DNA from: Mycobacterium kiyosense
GTDB taxonomy: Bacteria > Actinomycetota > Actinomycetes > Mycobacteriales > Mycobacteriaceae
Reading direction: 5' to 3'
Length of the DNA stretch: 64,000 nt
NCBI GenBank assembly: GCA_021654635.1
Contig: AP025179.1
Location: forward strand, 2,108,001-2,172,000
Below the pieces are notes generated by a model. That model was given only the letters and a program-made list of their open reading frames with translations. It made no database searches and was not told the origin of the DNA. Positions within the stretch are counted from its first letter, which is position 1. Each line of letters opens with the position of its first letter. This document shows, piece by piece, positions 17,562 through 28,082 of the stretch. The position numbers were made by a program, and so were the translations under genes.

Positions 17562-18758
17562 ATGGCCCTCAGCGAGACCCGGAGCGAGACCGGGTCAGCC
17601 CCCCACGCGGAGCTACCGGCGGCGCGGCCCACTGCGGGACGACCGTTCGGGCTGTACGTACACGTCCCGTTCTGCATCACCCGGTGCGGATACTGCGACT
17701 TCAACACCTACACCCCGGCTGAACTGGGCGGGGTGAACCCGGACGCCTGGCTGGCGGCGTTGCGCACCGAGCTGGAGTTGGCGGCCGCCCGGCTGGACGG
17801 CCCGACGGTGCAGACCGTCTTCGTCGGCGGGGGGACGCCGTCGCTGCTGGGCGCTGCCCGCTTGACCACCCTGCTGAACCAGGTGCGCGAACACTTCGCC
17901 CTGGCGCCGGACGCCGAGATCACCACCGAGGCCAACCCGGAGTCGACGTGGCCGGAGTTCTTCGAGACGATCCGCGCGGCCGGCTATACGCGGGTATCGC
18001 TCGGCATGCAGTCGGTGGTTCCGCACGTACTCGGTGTGCTGGACCGGGTGCACACTCCCAACCGGTCGGCGGCGGCCGCCCGCGAGGCGCTGGCGGTGGG
18101 TTTCGAGCACGTCAGCCTGGACCTGATCTACGGAACTCCGGGGGAGAGCGACGACGATCTGCTGCGCTCGGTGGACACGGCGGTGCAGACCGGGGTCGAT
18201 CACGTCTCGGCCTACGCGCTGGTGGTCGAGCAGGGCACCGCGATGGCCAGGCGGGTCCGTGCCGGTGAACTCACCGCCCCCGACGACGACGTGCTCGCGC
18301 ATCGCTACGAACTGGTCGACGAACGTCTTTCGGCGGCAGGGATGAACTGGTACGAGGTGTCGAACTGGTCTCGGCCCGGAGGTGAGTGCCGGCACAACCT
18401 CGGTTACTGGAACGGTGGTCAGTGGTGGGGTGCGGGACCGGGCGCGCACGGCTACGTCGGCACCACCCGATGGTGGAATGTCAAGCATCCCAACGCTTAT
18501 GCCGAGCTACTGGCGGATGGTGCGTTGCCGGTAGCCGGTTTCGAAGAACTCGGCCCGGATGCGCTGCACACCGAGGAGGTGTTGCTGGGAATCCGGCTGC
18601 GACAAGGTCTTTCGCTTGATCTGCTGGACGCAGCCGAACGTCAGCGGGCCGAGACGGCGCGGGCCGACGGGCTGCTGGAATCCGCCGGCGACCGCCTGGT
18701 GCTCACCGACCGGGGGCGGCTACTGGCCGACGGTGTGGTGCGGACGCTGCTGGGCTGA
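17562..18758 (+). CDS. hemW: HemW-type radical SAM protein (annotated hemN in M. tuberculosis)
   Basis: A 398-residue radical SAM protein. The cluster motif CITRCGYC lies at about residue 40, followed by GGGTPS and the family's RVSLGMQS and YEVSNW segments. It is a member of the coproporphyrinogen III oxidase-like group; most such actinobacterial proteins are HemW heme chaperones rather than true HemN enzymes. The ATG at 17562 gives the length of Rv2388c. rpfD and Rv2390c, found between sirA and this gene in M. tuberculosis, are absent. Its last 118 bp overlap the 3' end of the convergent permease gene. Confidence 0.9.
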   Translation: MALSETRSETGSAPHAELPAARPTAGRPFGLYVHVPFCITRCGYCDFNTYTPAELGGVNPDAWLAALRTELELAAARLDGPTVQTVFVGGGTPSLLGAARLTTLLNQVREHFALAPDAEITTEANPESTWPEFFETIRAAGYTRVSLGMQSVVPHVLGVLDRVHTPNRSAAAAREALAVGFEHVSLDLIYGTPGESDDDLLRSVDTAVQTGVDHVSAYALVVEQGTAMARRVRAGELTAPDDDVLAHRYELVDERLSAAGMNWYEVSNWSRPGGECRHNLGYWNGGQWWGAGPGAHGYVGTTRWWNVKHPNAYAELLADGALPVAGFEELGPDALHTEEVLLGIRLRQGLSLDLLDAAERQRAETARADGLLESAGDRLVLTDRGRLLADGVVRTLLG

Positions 18759-20008
18759 CCCGGGTTTCGGCTGGTATGGAACCAGTGTCCGACCAGGCGG
18801 GCGAATTCGATGTACAGCGGGATCCCGATCGTCACGTTGTAGGAGAACGTCAGGCCCAGTGATGCCGCCAGCGGCAGTGTCGGGCTGGCTTCGGGGATCG
18901 CGAGGCGCTGGACGGCGGGAACGGCGATGTAGGAGGCCGCACCGCACAGCACGGCGAACAACACGTAGGTGCCTGGTTTGAAGTCCGCGCCGGTCAGTGC
19001 CGCGTAGCTGTGCGCGACGACGATGCCAAGTGCGGCAAAGACATTCGGGGCCAGCAGCCCGAAGACGATGAAGCCCTTCCCCGCGCTGCGCAGGTCGCGC
19101 AGCTTGCGTGACGCCGTCATGCCCATTTCCAGCAGGAACAGCGCCAGCACGCCCTGAAAGGCGGTGACGAAGAAGGTGTCGTCGTCGTGGACGACTTTCT
19201 CGCCCTGCAGCCCGCTGATCAGGCCGATGACGATGCCGCCGAGCAGCAGGCACAGCCCCGGATTCAGGAACACCTCCTGCAGCAGATCGCGGGAGAACAG
19301 CGACGCCTTCTTGGCACTGGTGCCCGGTTTGGTAACGGTGTCGTCCCAGCCGCCGTGTTCGTTCTTTTCCATCGACAGCTCGAGCTCCTGCTCGATGGCG
19401 CGTTCTTCGCTCTCGACGCTCTGGCCACTGGCGGGCCGGGCCACGGTGCCGGGGCCGATGCTGACCCGGGCGGGTGCGGTGTAGCCGGGCTCGTCGGGCA
19501 GATAACCCGCCTGGTCCATGCCGCGGTGCCGCAGACGAGCCACCAGGTACAGCGCCACCAGACAGCCCGGGATCTCCATGACCGCCAACATGACAGGCAT
19601 GTAGGCGTTGAAGACGAGTCCGACACTGGTCAGCACCGCGACGCAGGTGGCGAAGGTGCCGGCCGAGTCCGATCCGTAATAGCCGGCGACCGTGGCTCGG
19701 TCGACGCGCCGCATTCGGGTCATGCGACCGAGCAGGAAGTAGGCCAAGCTGCCGATCACGAAATTCAACACGAAGCCGACCACCATGAAGCCGACGATGA
19801 CGCCGATGCTTGAGGGCTTGATCTTGGCCAGTTCCTCGCCGCCGTGCCAGCCGATGGCCAGCAGCAGGTACATCGTCAGGCCTTGGTAGATGACGTAGGG
19901 AAATTCGAAGCGAACCTTGAGGATTGGGATCAGAAACCCGAAGTAGAAGAACAGCAGTAGCGGCTTGAACAGGTTGTGGGTGAAGTTCTCCCAGAACTCG
20001 TGCAGCAT
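18641..20008 (-). CDS. SbtA/DUF897-type sodium-bicarbonate permease
   Basis: A 455-residue membrane protein (Rv2387-like, DUF897/Sbt_1 family) with about ten hydrophobic spans in two halves. They are separated by a long polar cytoplasmic loop (about residues 165-250) rich in Glu and Ser. Family members import bicarbonate with sodium. The ATG at 20008 begins Met-Leu-His-Glu-Phe. The last 40 or so residues are a Ser/Arg/Pro-rich tail encoded antisense to the 3' end of hemW, and the protein is longer than Rv2387 (417 residues as I recall). A lost stop or a frameshift near 18770 could explain it. Confidence 0.82.
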   Translation of the reverse strand: MLHEFWENFTHNLFKPLLLFFYFGFLIPILKVRFEFPYVIYQGLTMYLLLAIGWHGGEELAKIKPSSIGVIVGFMVVGFVLNFVIGSLAYFLLGRMTRMRRVDRATVAGYYGSDSAGTFATCVAVLTSVGLVFNAYMPVMLAVMEIPGCLVALYLVARLRHRGMDQAGYLPDEPGYTAPARVSIGPGTVARPASGQSVESEERAIEQELELSMEKNEHGGWDDTVTKPGTSAKKASLFSRDLLQEVFLNPGLCLLLGGIVIGLISGLQGEKVVHDDDTFFVTAFQGVLALFLLEMGMTASRKLRDLRSAGKGFIVFGLLAPNVFAALGIVVAHSYAALTGADFKPGTYVLFAVLCGAASYIAVPAVQRLAIPEASPTLPLAASLGLTFSYNVTIGIPLYIEFARLVGHWFHTSRNPGQPSSVRTTPSASSRPRSVSTRRSPADSSSPSARAVSAR

Positions 20009-20398
20009 CCGACACCCTCCGCGCTCATCGCGATTCGAGAACAACCGGCCGTCGGTGGGCGACCGCGAGATATCGCTGCGAACGTAACCGCGCCGATGTC
20101 CACCCGCCACTCAGCTGGAGCGGACAAGCTGCCGATTTAGCCCAGTTTTCGTGCCGGTACCCTCGCCGAAATCTGCTTGTAACCAGCGGAAATCGCAATT
20201 TCGCAGGCTGGCGCCGTTTGTCGGTGCAGGGTGTGGATCGAGTACCAATTACCTGTCAGTTTGCTGGGAGCCCCGTGTCGGGTCGGCGCACAGGCGCCAG
20301 CGCAGTCGGCTTGACGTCGACGCGACCCTCGGCACCGCGCCGCCGGGCCGTACCGGGGACGGCCGGCGCGCTCCCGGGGGCGCCCCCCGCCTTAGTGG
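20009..20398. other. Intergenic region before mbtI
   Basis: About 390 bp with no convincing gene. It must hold the divergent promoters of the bicarbonate permease and mbtI. An imperfect inverted repeat (GCGGAAAT...ATTTCGC) lies near 20177-20195. The mbtI-proximal end runs into the IdeR-like box. Confidence 0.5.
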
Positions 20399-21776
<1,378 letters not shown>

Positions 21777-21897
21777 CGGGCTGAGGCTGCCCGGACCGCC
21801 GTGGGCGCGGGTCCACACCGACGAAATCGGCGGCATCCACGCCATTCGGGCGTCCCCTGTCGACGCCACCATGAGGTGACCGACGGCATGTCCGCGC

Positions 21898-21911
21898 GGG
21901 ACTTTGGTCCC
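21898..21911. promoter_or_regulatory. DosR-type box
   Basis: GGGACTTTGGTCCC matches 13 of the 14 core positions of the DosR consensus (GGGACTWWAGTCCC). It lies 100 bp upstream of an Rv0079-like gene, a member of the DosR dormancy regulon in M. tuberculosis. Hypoxia- or nitric-oxide-responsive activation of the following two genes is predicted. Confidence 0.78.
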
Positions 21912-22011
21912 TATTCGGTGCAGGTGCCTGCCAGCGACCCTGGTTAACGGTGACATTCGGTGTCGCTGAACGTGAATCGTCACGAATAACAGGAAAGCGG
22001 GGTCGCAGGGA

Positions 22012-22779
22012 ATGGGTGCACCCGAGTTCGTGCAGGAATCACCCGAGGTCACCGTTTTCTCCGGTGGAAACCTGTCGACTGCCCGCGCCGAACAGATTGC
22101 CCGGGCAGTCAAGTGCATTCTGGATCGTCGCGGGCTCACCGGTGGTGCCCGGGTGCGGGTCAAGACGGGGCGGTGCGGGCGCGGTCCGATGGTGGTGCAG
22201 GTGAACCTGCGGATCGGCGACCTGCCGGCCCGTGTGGCGGCCGTCACCAGCGGCGTCGACGATCTGGCGCCGGCCCTGGCCAGGCTGGACCGCCAGGTGG
22301 CCCGGCTCTGTGCGCCGTGGCGGCCCCGCCCGTGGCCGGACCAGACCCGCAGGCCGATGACCGTCGCCCCGGACGCCACGCTTACCCGTCGTAAAACGGT
22401 TGTGCTGCAACGCACCGCACCACTGGATGCCGTCCAGGTGATGGACGCGATGGACTACGACGTGCATCTGTTCACCGACGCCGAGACGGGTGAGGACGCG
22501 GTGGTGTATCGGGCCGGCCCGTCCGGATTGCGCCTGGCCCGCCAGCAGCACGTGCGTCCCCCGGGCTGGGTGTGGTCACCGGAGGACTCCGGCCCACCCG
22601 TGCCGCTGATCGTCAATCCCCTTGCCGCACCGGTGCTTTCCGAGGATGCCGCGGTGCGCCGCGCACGCGACCACGGGCTGCGGCACCTGTTCTACACCGA
22701 CGCGACCACCGGGCGCGGAGGGCTGCTGTACCCGCGCCACGACGGCAACCTGGGGCTGATAACCCCCGCACATCGATAA
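22012..22779 (+). CDS. Rv0079/DATIN-like ribosome-binding stress protein
   Basis: A 255-residue protein closely resembling Rv0079, the dormancy-associated translation inhibitor. The N-terminal half (about 10-110) looks like a degenerate S30AE/hibernation-factor domain. Two copies of the HPF-type C-terminal domain follow: about 130-182 (MDYDVHLFTDAETGEDAVVY) and about 205-254 (HLFYTDATTGRGG, ending DGNLGLITP). Such factors bind ribosomes in stasis. A DosR-type box lies 100 bp upstream. The desaturase gene follows after 13 bp, suggesting one transcript. In M. tuberculosis the homologue lies elsewhere, so its place beside mbtI is unusual. Confidence 0.85.
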   Translation: MGAPEFVQESPEVTVFSGGNLSTARAEQIARAVKCILDRRGLTGGARVRVKTGRCGRGPMVVQVNLRIGDLPARVAAVTSGVDDLAPALARLDRQVARLCAPWRPRPWPDQTRRPMTVAPDATLTRRKTVVLQRTAPLDAVQVMDAMDYDVHLFTDAETGEDAVVYRAGPSGLRLARQQHVRPPGWVWSPEDSGPPVPLIVNPLAAPVLSEDAAVRRARDHGLRHLFYTDATTGRGGLLYPRHDGNLGLITPAHR

Positions 22780-22792
22780 CTGGGAGATTGCT

Positions 22793-23809
22793 GTGTCCAA
22801 AGAAATGACCAACCTGCAGCTACTCGAAGAGCTGGAACCGGTGGTGGAGCGACTGCTCAACCGCCACCTGTCGGTGTTCAAGGAGTGGAGTCCGCACGAC
22901 TACATCCCGTGGTCGGACGGCAGGAATTACTACACCCTGGACGGCCAGGACTGGGAGCCGGGGCAGAGTCAGCTGTCCGACGTGGCACAGGTCGCAATGG
23001 TGCAGAACCTGTTGACAGAGGACAACTTACCGTCCTACCACCGCGAGATCGCGATGAACTTCAGCATGGACGGGCCCTGGGGGCAGTGGGTCAACCGCTG
23101 GACCGCCGAAGAGAACCGGCACAGCACCGCGTTGCGCGACTACCTGGTGGTGACCCGCGCGGTCGATCCGGTGGAGCTGGAGAAACTGCGCGTGGAGCAA
23201 ATGACCAGAGGCTTCAGCCCGGGCCAGAACCAGCAGGGCGACCTGTTTGCCGAGAGCATCTTCGACTCGGTCATGTACGTCTCGTTCCAGGAGCTGGCGA
23301 CTCGCGTCTCGCACCGCAACACCGGCAAAGCCTGCAACGACAGCATCGCCGACCAGCTGCTCGCCCGGGTCTCTCACGACGAGAACCTGCACATGATCTT
23401 CTACCGCGACGTCAGCGAGGCCGGCCTGGACATCGCGCCCAACCAGGCCATGCGTTCGGTGCACCGGATCCTGCGCAACTTCAAGATGCCCGGATTCACC
23501 GTGCCTGAGTTCCGGCGCAAGGCGGTGATCATCGCCGTCGGCGGCGTCTACGACCCGCGTATCCACCTCGAAGAGGTGGTCATGCCGGTGCTGCGCAAGT
23601 GGCGGATCTTCGAACGCGAGGACTTCACCGGCGAGGCCGCGTGGATGCGCGACGACCTGGCCGTGCTGATCAAAGAGCTCGAGCAGGCCTCCGACAAGTT
23701 CGACGAGTCCAAGCAGCGATACCTCGATCGCGAGGCGCGCAAAGCCGAGCGGATCACGGCCAGCAAGGTGCTCAAGACCGACGGGACGCTGACGCTGAGC
23801 AGGCACTGA
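22793..23809 (+). CDS. desA1: Acyl-ACP desaturase (DesA1-like)
   Basis: A 338-residue soluble di-iron desaturase of the DesA family, very close to mycobacterial DesA1. The two metal-binding motifs are EENRH (about residue 104) and DENLH (about residue 196), with the other carboxylate ligands in the surrounding helices. It introduces a double bond into ACP-bound acyl chains, in DesA1 for mycolic acid precursors. GTG 22793 follows GGGAG. It shares a likely transcript with the DosR-boxed Rv0079-like gene. It may be an extra paralogue under hypoxia control rather than the housekeeping DesA1. Confidence 0.9.
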   Translation: MSKEMTNLQLLEELEPVVERLLNRHLSVFKEWSPHDYIPWSDGRNYYTLDGQDWEPGQSQLSDVAQVAMVQNLLTEDNLPSYHREIAMNFSMDGPWGQWVNRWTAEENRHSTALRDYLVVTRAVDPVELEKLRVEQMTRGFSPGQNQQGDLFAESIFDSVMYVSFQELATRVSHRNTGKACNDSIADQLLARVSHDENLHMIFYRDVSEAGLDIAPNQAMRSVHRILRNFKMPGFTVPEFRRKAVIIAVGGVYDPRIHLEEVVMPVLRKWRIFEREDFTGEAAWMRDDLAVLIKELEQASDKFDESKQRYLDREARKAERITASKVLKTDGTLTLSRH

Positions 23810-23819
23810 GGGAACGCGC

Positions 23820-24755
23820 TCAGGTTCCGGTCTCGGCGGCGGCCGACTTCTCCAGGTATTCCGCCAGCAGTCGGCTGACCAGAGATTCGATGTTGGCTTC
23901 GATCGACGATGCCAGGGTCGCGGTGACGGTGGCGACCGCTTGAGTCCGGAACCGCACCAGCATGGTGATCAGCTCGGCCACTTCGGCGTCCGCCGGCAGC
24001 GCCTCACCGGGCTTGATGCGGTCCGCGACGTGTTCGAAACCGGCTTGCACCAGCAGGTCGCTGATCTCATCGATCTTCGGCACGATCTGCTCGTGCAGGT
24101 CGATGAGCCGGTGTGTGCTGATCCCGTAGCCGCGGACCTCGTTGAAGGCCTCGATGAGTTTGGGTCGGGTCAGCGTGGCCTGGTCGCCTTCGATGCGGAT
24201 CAACCCCAGCCCCACTATGCGGTCGAAAGAGCTTGGGTCGTCCACGAGTTCGCGCGCTTCGGTCAGCGGCATGGTCTGGGGCTTCTCGGTCGTCCAGGTC
24301 CCCACGATGGCCGATTCCAGGCCCAGCACGTCGCCGAGGTTTTTGCCTTCTTCCCACGCGCTGACCATCTCCCGCACGTGGGCGATGGTGTAGCCGCGGT
24401 CCAGCATCGAGGTGATCAGCCGCAGCCGGGTCAGGTGGGTGTCGTTGAACAACGCGATGCGCCCGACGCGCAGCGGCGGTGGCAACAGACCGCGGTCGCG
24501 GTAGACCCGGATGTTGCGGGTGGTGGTGCCGACCAGTCGGGCCAGCTCCTCGATCCGATACTCCCCGGATTCGCCGGCGCCGTGCGGATTGCGGACCGCG
24601 GCGTCGAACAGCTGAGTCACCGCCGCTTCGACGAAGTCACGGGACTGGCGCCGCACGCGTTTCGGCGTGCGGCGCACGTTGTACAGCACGCTGGCGATGG
24701 TGCCGGGCTCGGGACGGGGCGGTCGATCCGCCGCCCCGCCGCTGCGTTGCGTCAC
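23820..24755 (-). CDS. MerR-family transcriptional regulator
   Basis: A 311-residue regulator. A MerR-type winged helix-turn-helix spans about residues 65-135 (YRIEELARLVGTTTRNIRVYRDRGLLPPP, with MLDRGYTIAHV), followed by a long helical C-terminal region with no Cys metal site, which suggests an organic ligand. GTG 24755 overlaps the monooxygenase stop (GTGA), so it is the last gene of a five-gene operon and probably regulates it. An N-terminal extension reading back into the monooxygenase gene is rejected. It converges on desA with a 10-bp gap. Confidence 0.88.
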   Translation of the reverse strand: MTQRSGGAADRPPRPEPGTIASVLYNVRRTPKRVRRQSRDFVEAAVTQLFDAAVRNPHGAGESGEYRIEELARLVGTTTRNIRVYRDRGLLPPPLRVGRIALFNDTHLTRLRLITSMLDRGYTIAHVREMVSAWEEGKNLGDVLGLESAIVGTWTTEKPQTMPLTEARELVDDPSSFDRIVGLGLIRIEGDQATLTRPKLIEAFNEVRGYGISTHRLIDLHEQIVPKIDEISDLLVQAGFEHVADRIKPGEALPADAEVAELITMLVRFRTQAVATVTATLASSIEANIESLVSRLLAEYLEKSAAAETGT

Positions 24756-26257
24756 GCCGGTGCGCTGACGCGGTCCCGGGTGTCGTGGGCATTGTTGGCG
24801 ATCGCGTCGTAGTGCTCGTACCGGAAGTTGTGCATCTGGCGAAGATACTGCGTGGCCGTCCCCGGGTACATCGACCCGTTGAACCCGTCCTTGGTCAGAT
24901 ACCAGCTCTGGCAGCCCGAGTTCCACGTCGTCTTGGTCAACCGGCGCTGGATGCGCTGGTTGTGCCGGCGTTGGACGTCTTCGCGCACGTCGAGGTAGCG
25001 CAGGTCGTCATCGAGGATGGTTTTGATGCCCCGCACCGCGTAGTCGAGCTGGCCTTCGATGTAGACCAGCAGCGAGTTGTGGCCGGGCCCGGAGTTCGGG
25101 CCGGTCATGAAGAACAGATTCGGGTAGCCGTGCGCGTTGATGCTCTTGTAAGCCTGTGCGCCACCGGCCCATTCCGCGGCCAGTGCGCGCCCGCCGAGTC
25201 CGGTGACCGGGAACGGCGGCCCGCTCAGGTGGACGTCGTAGCCGGTGGCGAACACGATGCAGTCCAGGTGGTGTTCGACGCCGTCGCTGGTGCGGATCCC
25301 GGCCGGGCTCAGCGTCGCGATCGGCCAGTCGATCAGTTTGCAGTTCTCGCGCTGCAGGGCCGGGTAGTAGTCGCTGGAGATCAGCATCCGTTTGCAGCCG
25401 GGCGCGAAGTCCGGTGTCAGCTGGCGACGCAGCCAGGGGTCTTTGACCTGCGCGCGGATGTGGGCCTTGCCGAGCCGGGCCACCAGTGCGGTCAGCGGGG
25501 TGTTCCACACCATCGCCGTCGCGGTGGCTTCGTGGCCCCAGAACAGCACCTGGCGGGCGAGCTGTTGGGTGGCAGGAAGTTTGGCGAACAACGCCTGCAC
25601 CGCGGGCGGGGTGGCGACGTCCAGCCGCGGCAATACCCAGCCGGGCGTGCGCTGGAACACCTTGACGAACCCGGCCTGCTTGACCAGTTCCGGGACGATC
25701 TGGATCGCGCTGGCGCCAGTGCCGATGACGGCCACCTTCTTGCCGGTGAAGTCGTAGTCGCAGTCCCAACGGGCGCTGTGAATCTTGTGGCCCTGGTAGC
25801 TGTCCAGCCCGCGGATGTCCGGGAAGCTGGCATCGGACAGCGGCCCGGACGCCAGCACCACGGTGCGCGCCCGAAACCGCTTGCGGTTCTTGGTCTTCGC
25901 GGTCCAGACGCCGGCCTCTTCGTCGAACGTCAGGCCGCTGACCTGGTGGCCGAACCGGATCTTGTCGCGGGTCCCGAACCGGGTGGCCATCTCCTCGATG
26001 TGGCGATAGATCTCCGGGGCCGGGGAATAGGTCCGCGACCACTTCGGGTTCGTGACGAACGAGTACGAGTACAGCAGCGACGGGACGTCGCAGCTGGCCC
26101 CCGGATAGCGGGTGTCGCGCCAGGTGCCGCCCACCCGGTCGGATCGTTCCAGGATCACGACGTCGTCGATTCCGGCTTCGGCCAACCGGATTGCCGCCCC
26201 GAGCCCGGTGAAGCCGGCTCCGATGATCAGCGTCTGATAAGTGCGTTCGGTCGCCAT
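24752..26257 (-). CDS. Baeyer-Villiger-type flavin monooxygenase
   Basis: A 501-residue class B flavoprotein monooxygenase. The FAD-binding GAGFTGLGAA motif is at the N-terminus, the Baeyer-Villiger fingerprint YQGHKIHSARWD lies near residue 160, and a second Rossmann motif (VIGTGASA) for NADPH follows. It would insert oxygen next to a ketone or oxidise a heteroatom. Neighbours are a di-iron protein, a short-chain dehydrogenase and an alpha/beta hydrolase, reminiscent of the M. tuberculosis mymA operon (monooxygenase, lipR, sadH). A catabolic or lipid-modifying pathway (alcohol to ketone to ester to acid) is plausible. Substrate unknown. Confidence 0.9.
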   Translation of the reverse strand: MATERTYQTLIIGAGFTGLGAAIRLAEAGIDDVVILERSDRVGGTWRDTRYPGASCDVPSLLYSYSFVTNPKWSRTYSPAPEIYRHIEEMATRFGTRDKIRFGHQVSGLTFDEEAGVWTAKTKNRKRFRARTVVLASGPLSDASFPDIRGLDSYQGHKIHSARWDCDYDFTGKKVAVIGTGASAIQIVPELVKQAGFVKVFQRTPGWVLPRLDVATPPAVQALFAKLPATQQLARQVLFWGHEATATAMVWNTPLTALVARLGKAHIRAQVKDPWLRRQLTPDFAPGCKRMLISSDYYPALQRENCKLIDWPIATLSPAGIRTSDGVEHHLDCIVFATGYDVHLSGPPFPVTGLGGRALAAEWAGGAQAYKSINAHGYPNLFFMTGPNSGPGHNSLLVYIEGQLDYAVRGIKTILDDDLRYLDVREDVQRRHNQRIQRRLTKTTWNSGCQSWYLTKDGFNGSMYPGTATQYLRQMHNFRYEHYDAIANNAHDTRDRVSAPA

Positions 26258-26260
26258 GTG

Positions 26261-27181
26261 CTACGCCGCCGGCTCGTGGGTGAGCTCCCGCGACCAGCTC
26301 GGCATCGGGCGCAGCAACGGCTTGGGGTAGAAGTCGGACAGCCACACCATGGAATTGGCCAGCAGCTGGTAGGGGTGCCGTGGGTTGACCACCCACCCGG
26401 CATGGCGCTTGAGCAGTTTGTAGGCCGGCACCCGCGGAGTGCGATCACCGCGCTCGCCGAGTTGGCGGAACCGCTTGACGGCGTTGAAGAGTCGCTCGGC
26501 CTCCATGCCCATGCCGGCCATCTCGTTGCGGATGCGGTTGAGCAGCGGTACGTACATCAGCGCGCCCAGGATCAGGCCCGGAGTCGCGACGGTGCCGACG
26601 AATTCGATGGCCAGCCGCCGCGCGGTGGCGTGCCCGATCATCTCCAGCACCGCGAAATCAACTGCGATGTGGCGTGATTCGTCGTTGTTGATCTTCTCGA
26701 ACACCTGGTGACAGACCGGGTCCTCGACAGTGTCCAGCAGGAACTTGAGCAGTGCGCCGTCCAGCGCCACCTCCAGCATCGGGATCACGGTGCCCAGCAC
26801 CGACAGCGGCATGTCGTCGGAGTAGGCGTCCAGCCACTCGATGGCCAGCCGGATATTGACGTTGGGTTTGGGGACCTCACCGTCCTCGAGCATGCCCCAA
26901 CGCTTCATCAGGGCCAGTTCTGCGTTGGCGTGCCGTTGCTCCTCGGCGTGGAAGTACCGGTAGATTTCGGCGATCGTCGGGTTGGGCGCCTTCTTGGCCA
27001 GCGCCGCGAACCCGCGGGCGCCGATGTTCTCGATCCAGCACAAGTCGGCCATGAACGCCTTGAGTTTCGGCCGGAACTCGGGCCGGATGGTTTCGGCACC
27101 CGGTGCATCCCAGTCGATGTCGGCGAGCGCCCACTGCCGATCTTTGATCTTGGCGAGCATGGCTTCCATTTCGATGGCCAC
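26261..27181 (-). CDS. Ferritin-like di-iron protein
   Basis: A 306-residue helical protein. Carboxylate and His ligands are placed as in ferritin-like di-iron oxygenases: Glu in WIENIG, ExxH in EEQRH, Glu in MLEVALDG and ExxH in DESRH. The spacing fits a four-helix bundle. The C-terminal third is basic and ends SWSRELTHEPAA. It ends three bases before the monooxygenase start, so the two are probably co-translated. It may be a hydroxylase that starts the pathway, or an aldehyde or acyl oxidase; the exact family is uncertain. Confidence 0.75.
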   Translation of the reverse strand: MAIEMEAMLAKIKDRQWALADIDWDAPGAETIRPEFRPKLKAFMADLCWIENIGARGFAALAKKAPNPTIAEIYRYFHAEEQRHANAELALMKRWGMLEDGEVPKPNVNIRLAIEWLDAYSDDMPLSVLGTVIPMLEVALDGALLKFLLDTVEDPVCHQVFEKINNDESRHIAVDFAVLEMIGHATARRLAIEFVGTVATPGLILGALMYVPLLNRIRNEMAGMGMEAERLFNAVKRFRQLGERGDRTPRVPAYKLLKRHAGWVVNPRHPYQLLANSMVWLSDFYPKPLLRPMPSWSRELTHEPAA

Positions 27182-27210
27182 CAGGCCCTCCTTTCAGGTG
27201 GACGGGTGTT

Positions 27211-28080
27211 TCAGTGACTGGTCACCCGCATTACCAGGCCGACTCCACGGGTATAAGCCCCGGGGGCAAGGCGTTTGATGTTCCAGCCGATCTTGGCGTC
27301 GAGCTGGGGCATGCAGTACAGATCGCCGCGGTCGTTGGTGTCCAGGCAGACCCTGGCGACCTTCTCCGCCGACAGGCCGGTCCAGCGCATCAACCGGTCG
27401 GCCAGGTTGCTGGACTCCTCGCTGATGCGTCCGGCTTCGAGGCCCGAACCGACGATGTTGGTCTTGACGAAGGTGGGGCACAGCACGGTGACTCTGACTG
27501 CGGTGCCGGATAATTCGGCCGCCAGCGTCTCCGACAACGAGAGCACCCCGGCCTTGCTGACGTTGTAGGCGGCCATTCCGGGAGCCGCGCCGAACGCAGC
27601 TGCCGAGGCGACATTGATGATCCCGCGGGGCGCGTGTGACGGGCCGGCTTCACGCAGGATCGGAGTGAACACCTGGCAGCCGTAGATGGGTCCCCACAGG
27701 TTGATCCCCAGTGTCAGCTGCCAATCCTCAAGCGGCACTTCGCCGATGGGGGCACCCCCGGCGCCGACGCCGGCGTTGTTGATCACCAGGGTGGGTGGCG
27801 CGCCGAACCAGGCCTGCGCCTGTTCGGCCAGGACGGCCACCTCCTCGTACTCGGACACGTCGCAGCGCACCGCCGTTGCCTTGGCGCCCAGCTCGTTGAT
27901 GGTCTCGGCGGTACGTTGCGCGGCCGCCTCGTCGATGTCGCTGCACACCACCGAGCCACCGCGACGGCCGAGTTCGACGGCGAAGGCGGCGCCGATGCCG
28001 CTGCCCGCTCCGGTCACCACTGCCAGCGAGTCGCGACTGGTGGTCGGCTTGTTGCGCAGTTTGTCCAGTGGTCCGAACAT
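27211..28080 (-). CDS. Short-chain dehydrogenase/reductase
   Basis: A 289-residue classical SDR. The cofactor motif is TGAGSGIG (about residues 24-31) and the acidic residue in CSDID suggests NAD preference. NNAGVGAGG and the catalytic Ser with YNVSKAG are in place. A 30-residue C-terminal extension follows the core. It would oxidise an alcohol to the ketone used by the monooxygenase in the same operon (inference). It resembles SadH-type enzymes of the mymA operon. Confidence 0.88.
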   Translation of the reverse strand: MFGPLDKLRNKPTTSRDSLAVVTGAGSGIGAAFAVELGRRGGSVVCSDIDEAAAQRTAETINELGAKATAVRCDVSEYEEVAVLAEQAQAWFGAPPTLVINNAGVGAGGAPIGEVPLEDWQLTLGINLWGPIYGCQVFTPILREAGPSHAPRGIINVASAAAFGAAPGMAAYNVSKAGVLSLSETLAAELSGTAVRVTVLCPTFVKTNIVGSGLEAGRISEESSNLADRLMRWTGLSAEKVARVCLDTNDRGDLYCMPQLDAKIGWNIKRLAPGAYTRGVGLVMRVTSH

Positions 28081-28082
28081 GG

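Noticed and set aside
24756..24926. N-terminal extension of the MerR regulator into the monooxygenase gene
   Set aside because: The sequence is antisense-like in composition, and GTG 24755 overlaps the upstream stop in the usual coupled manner.
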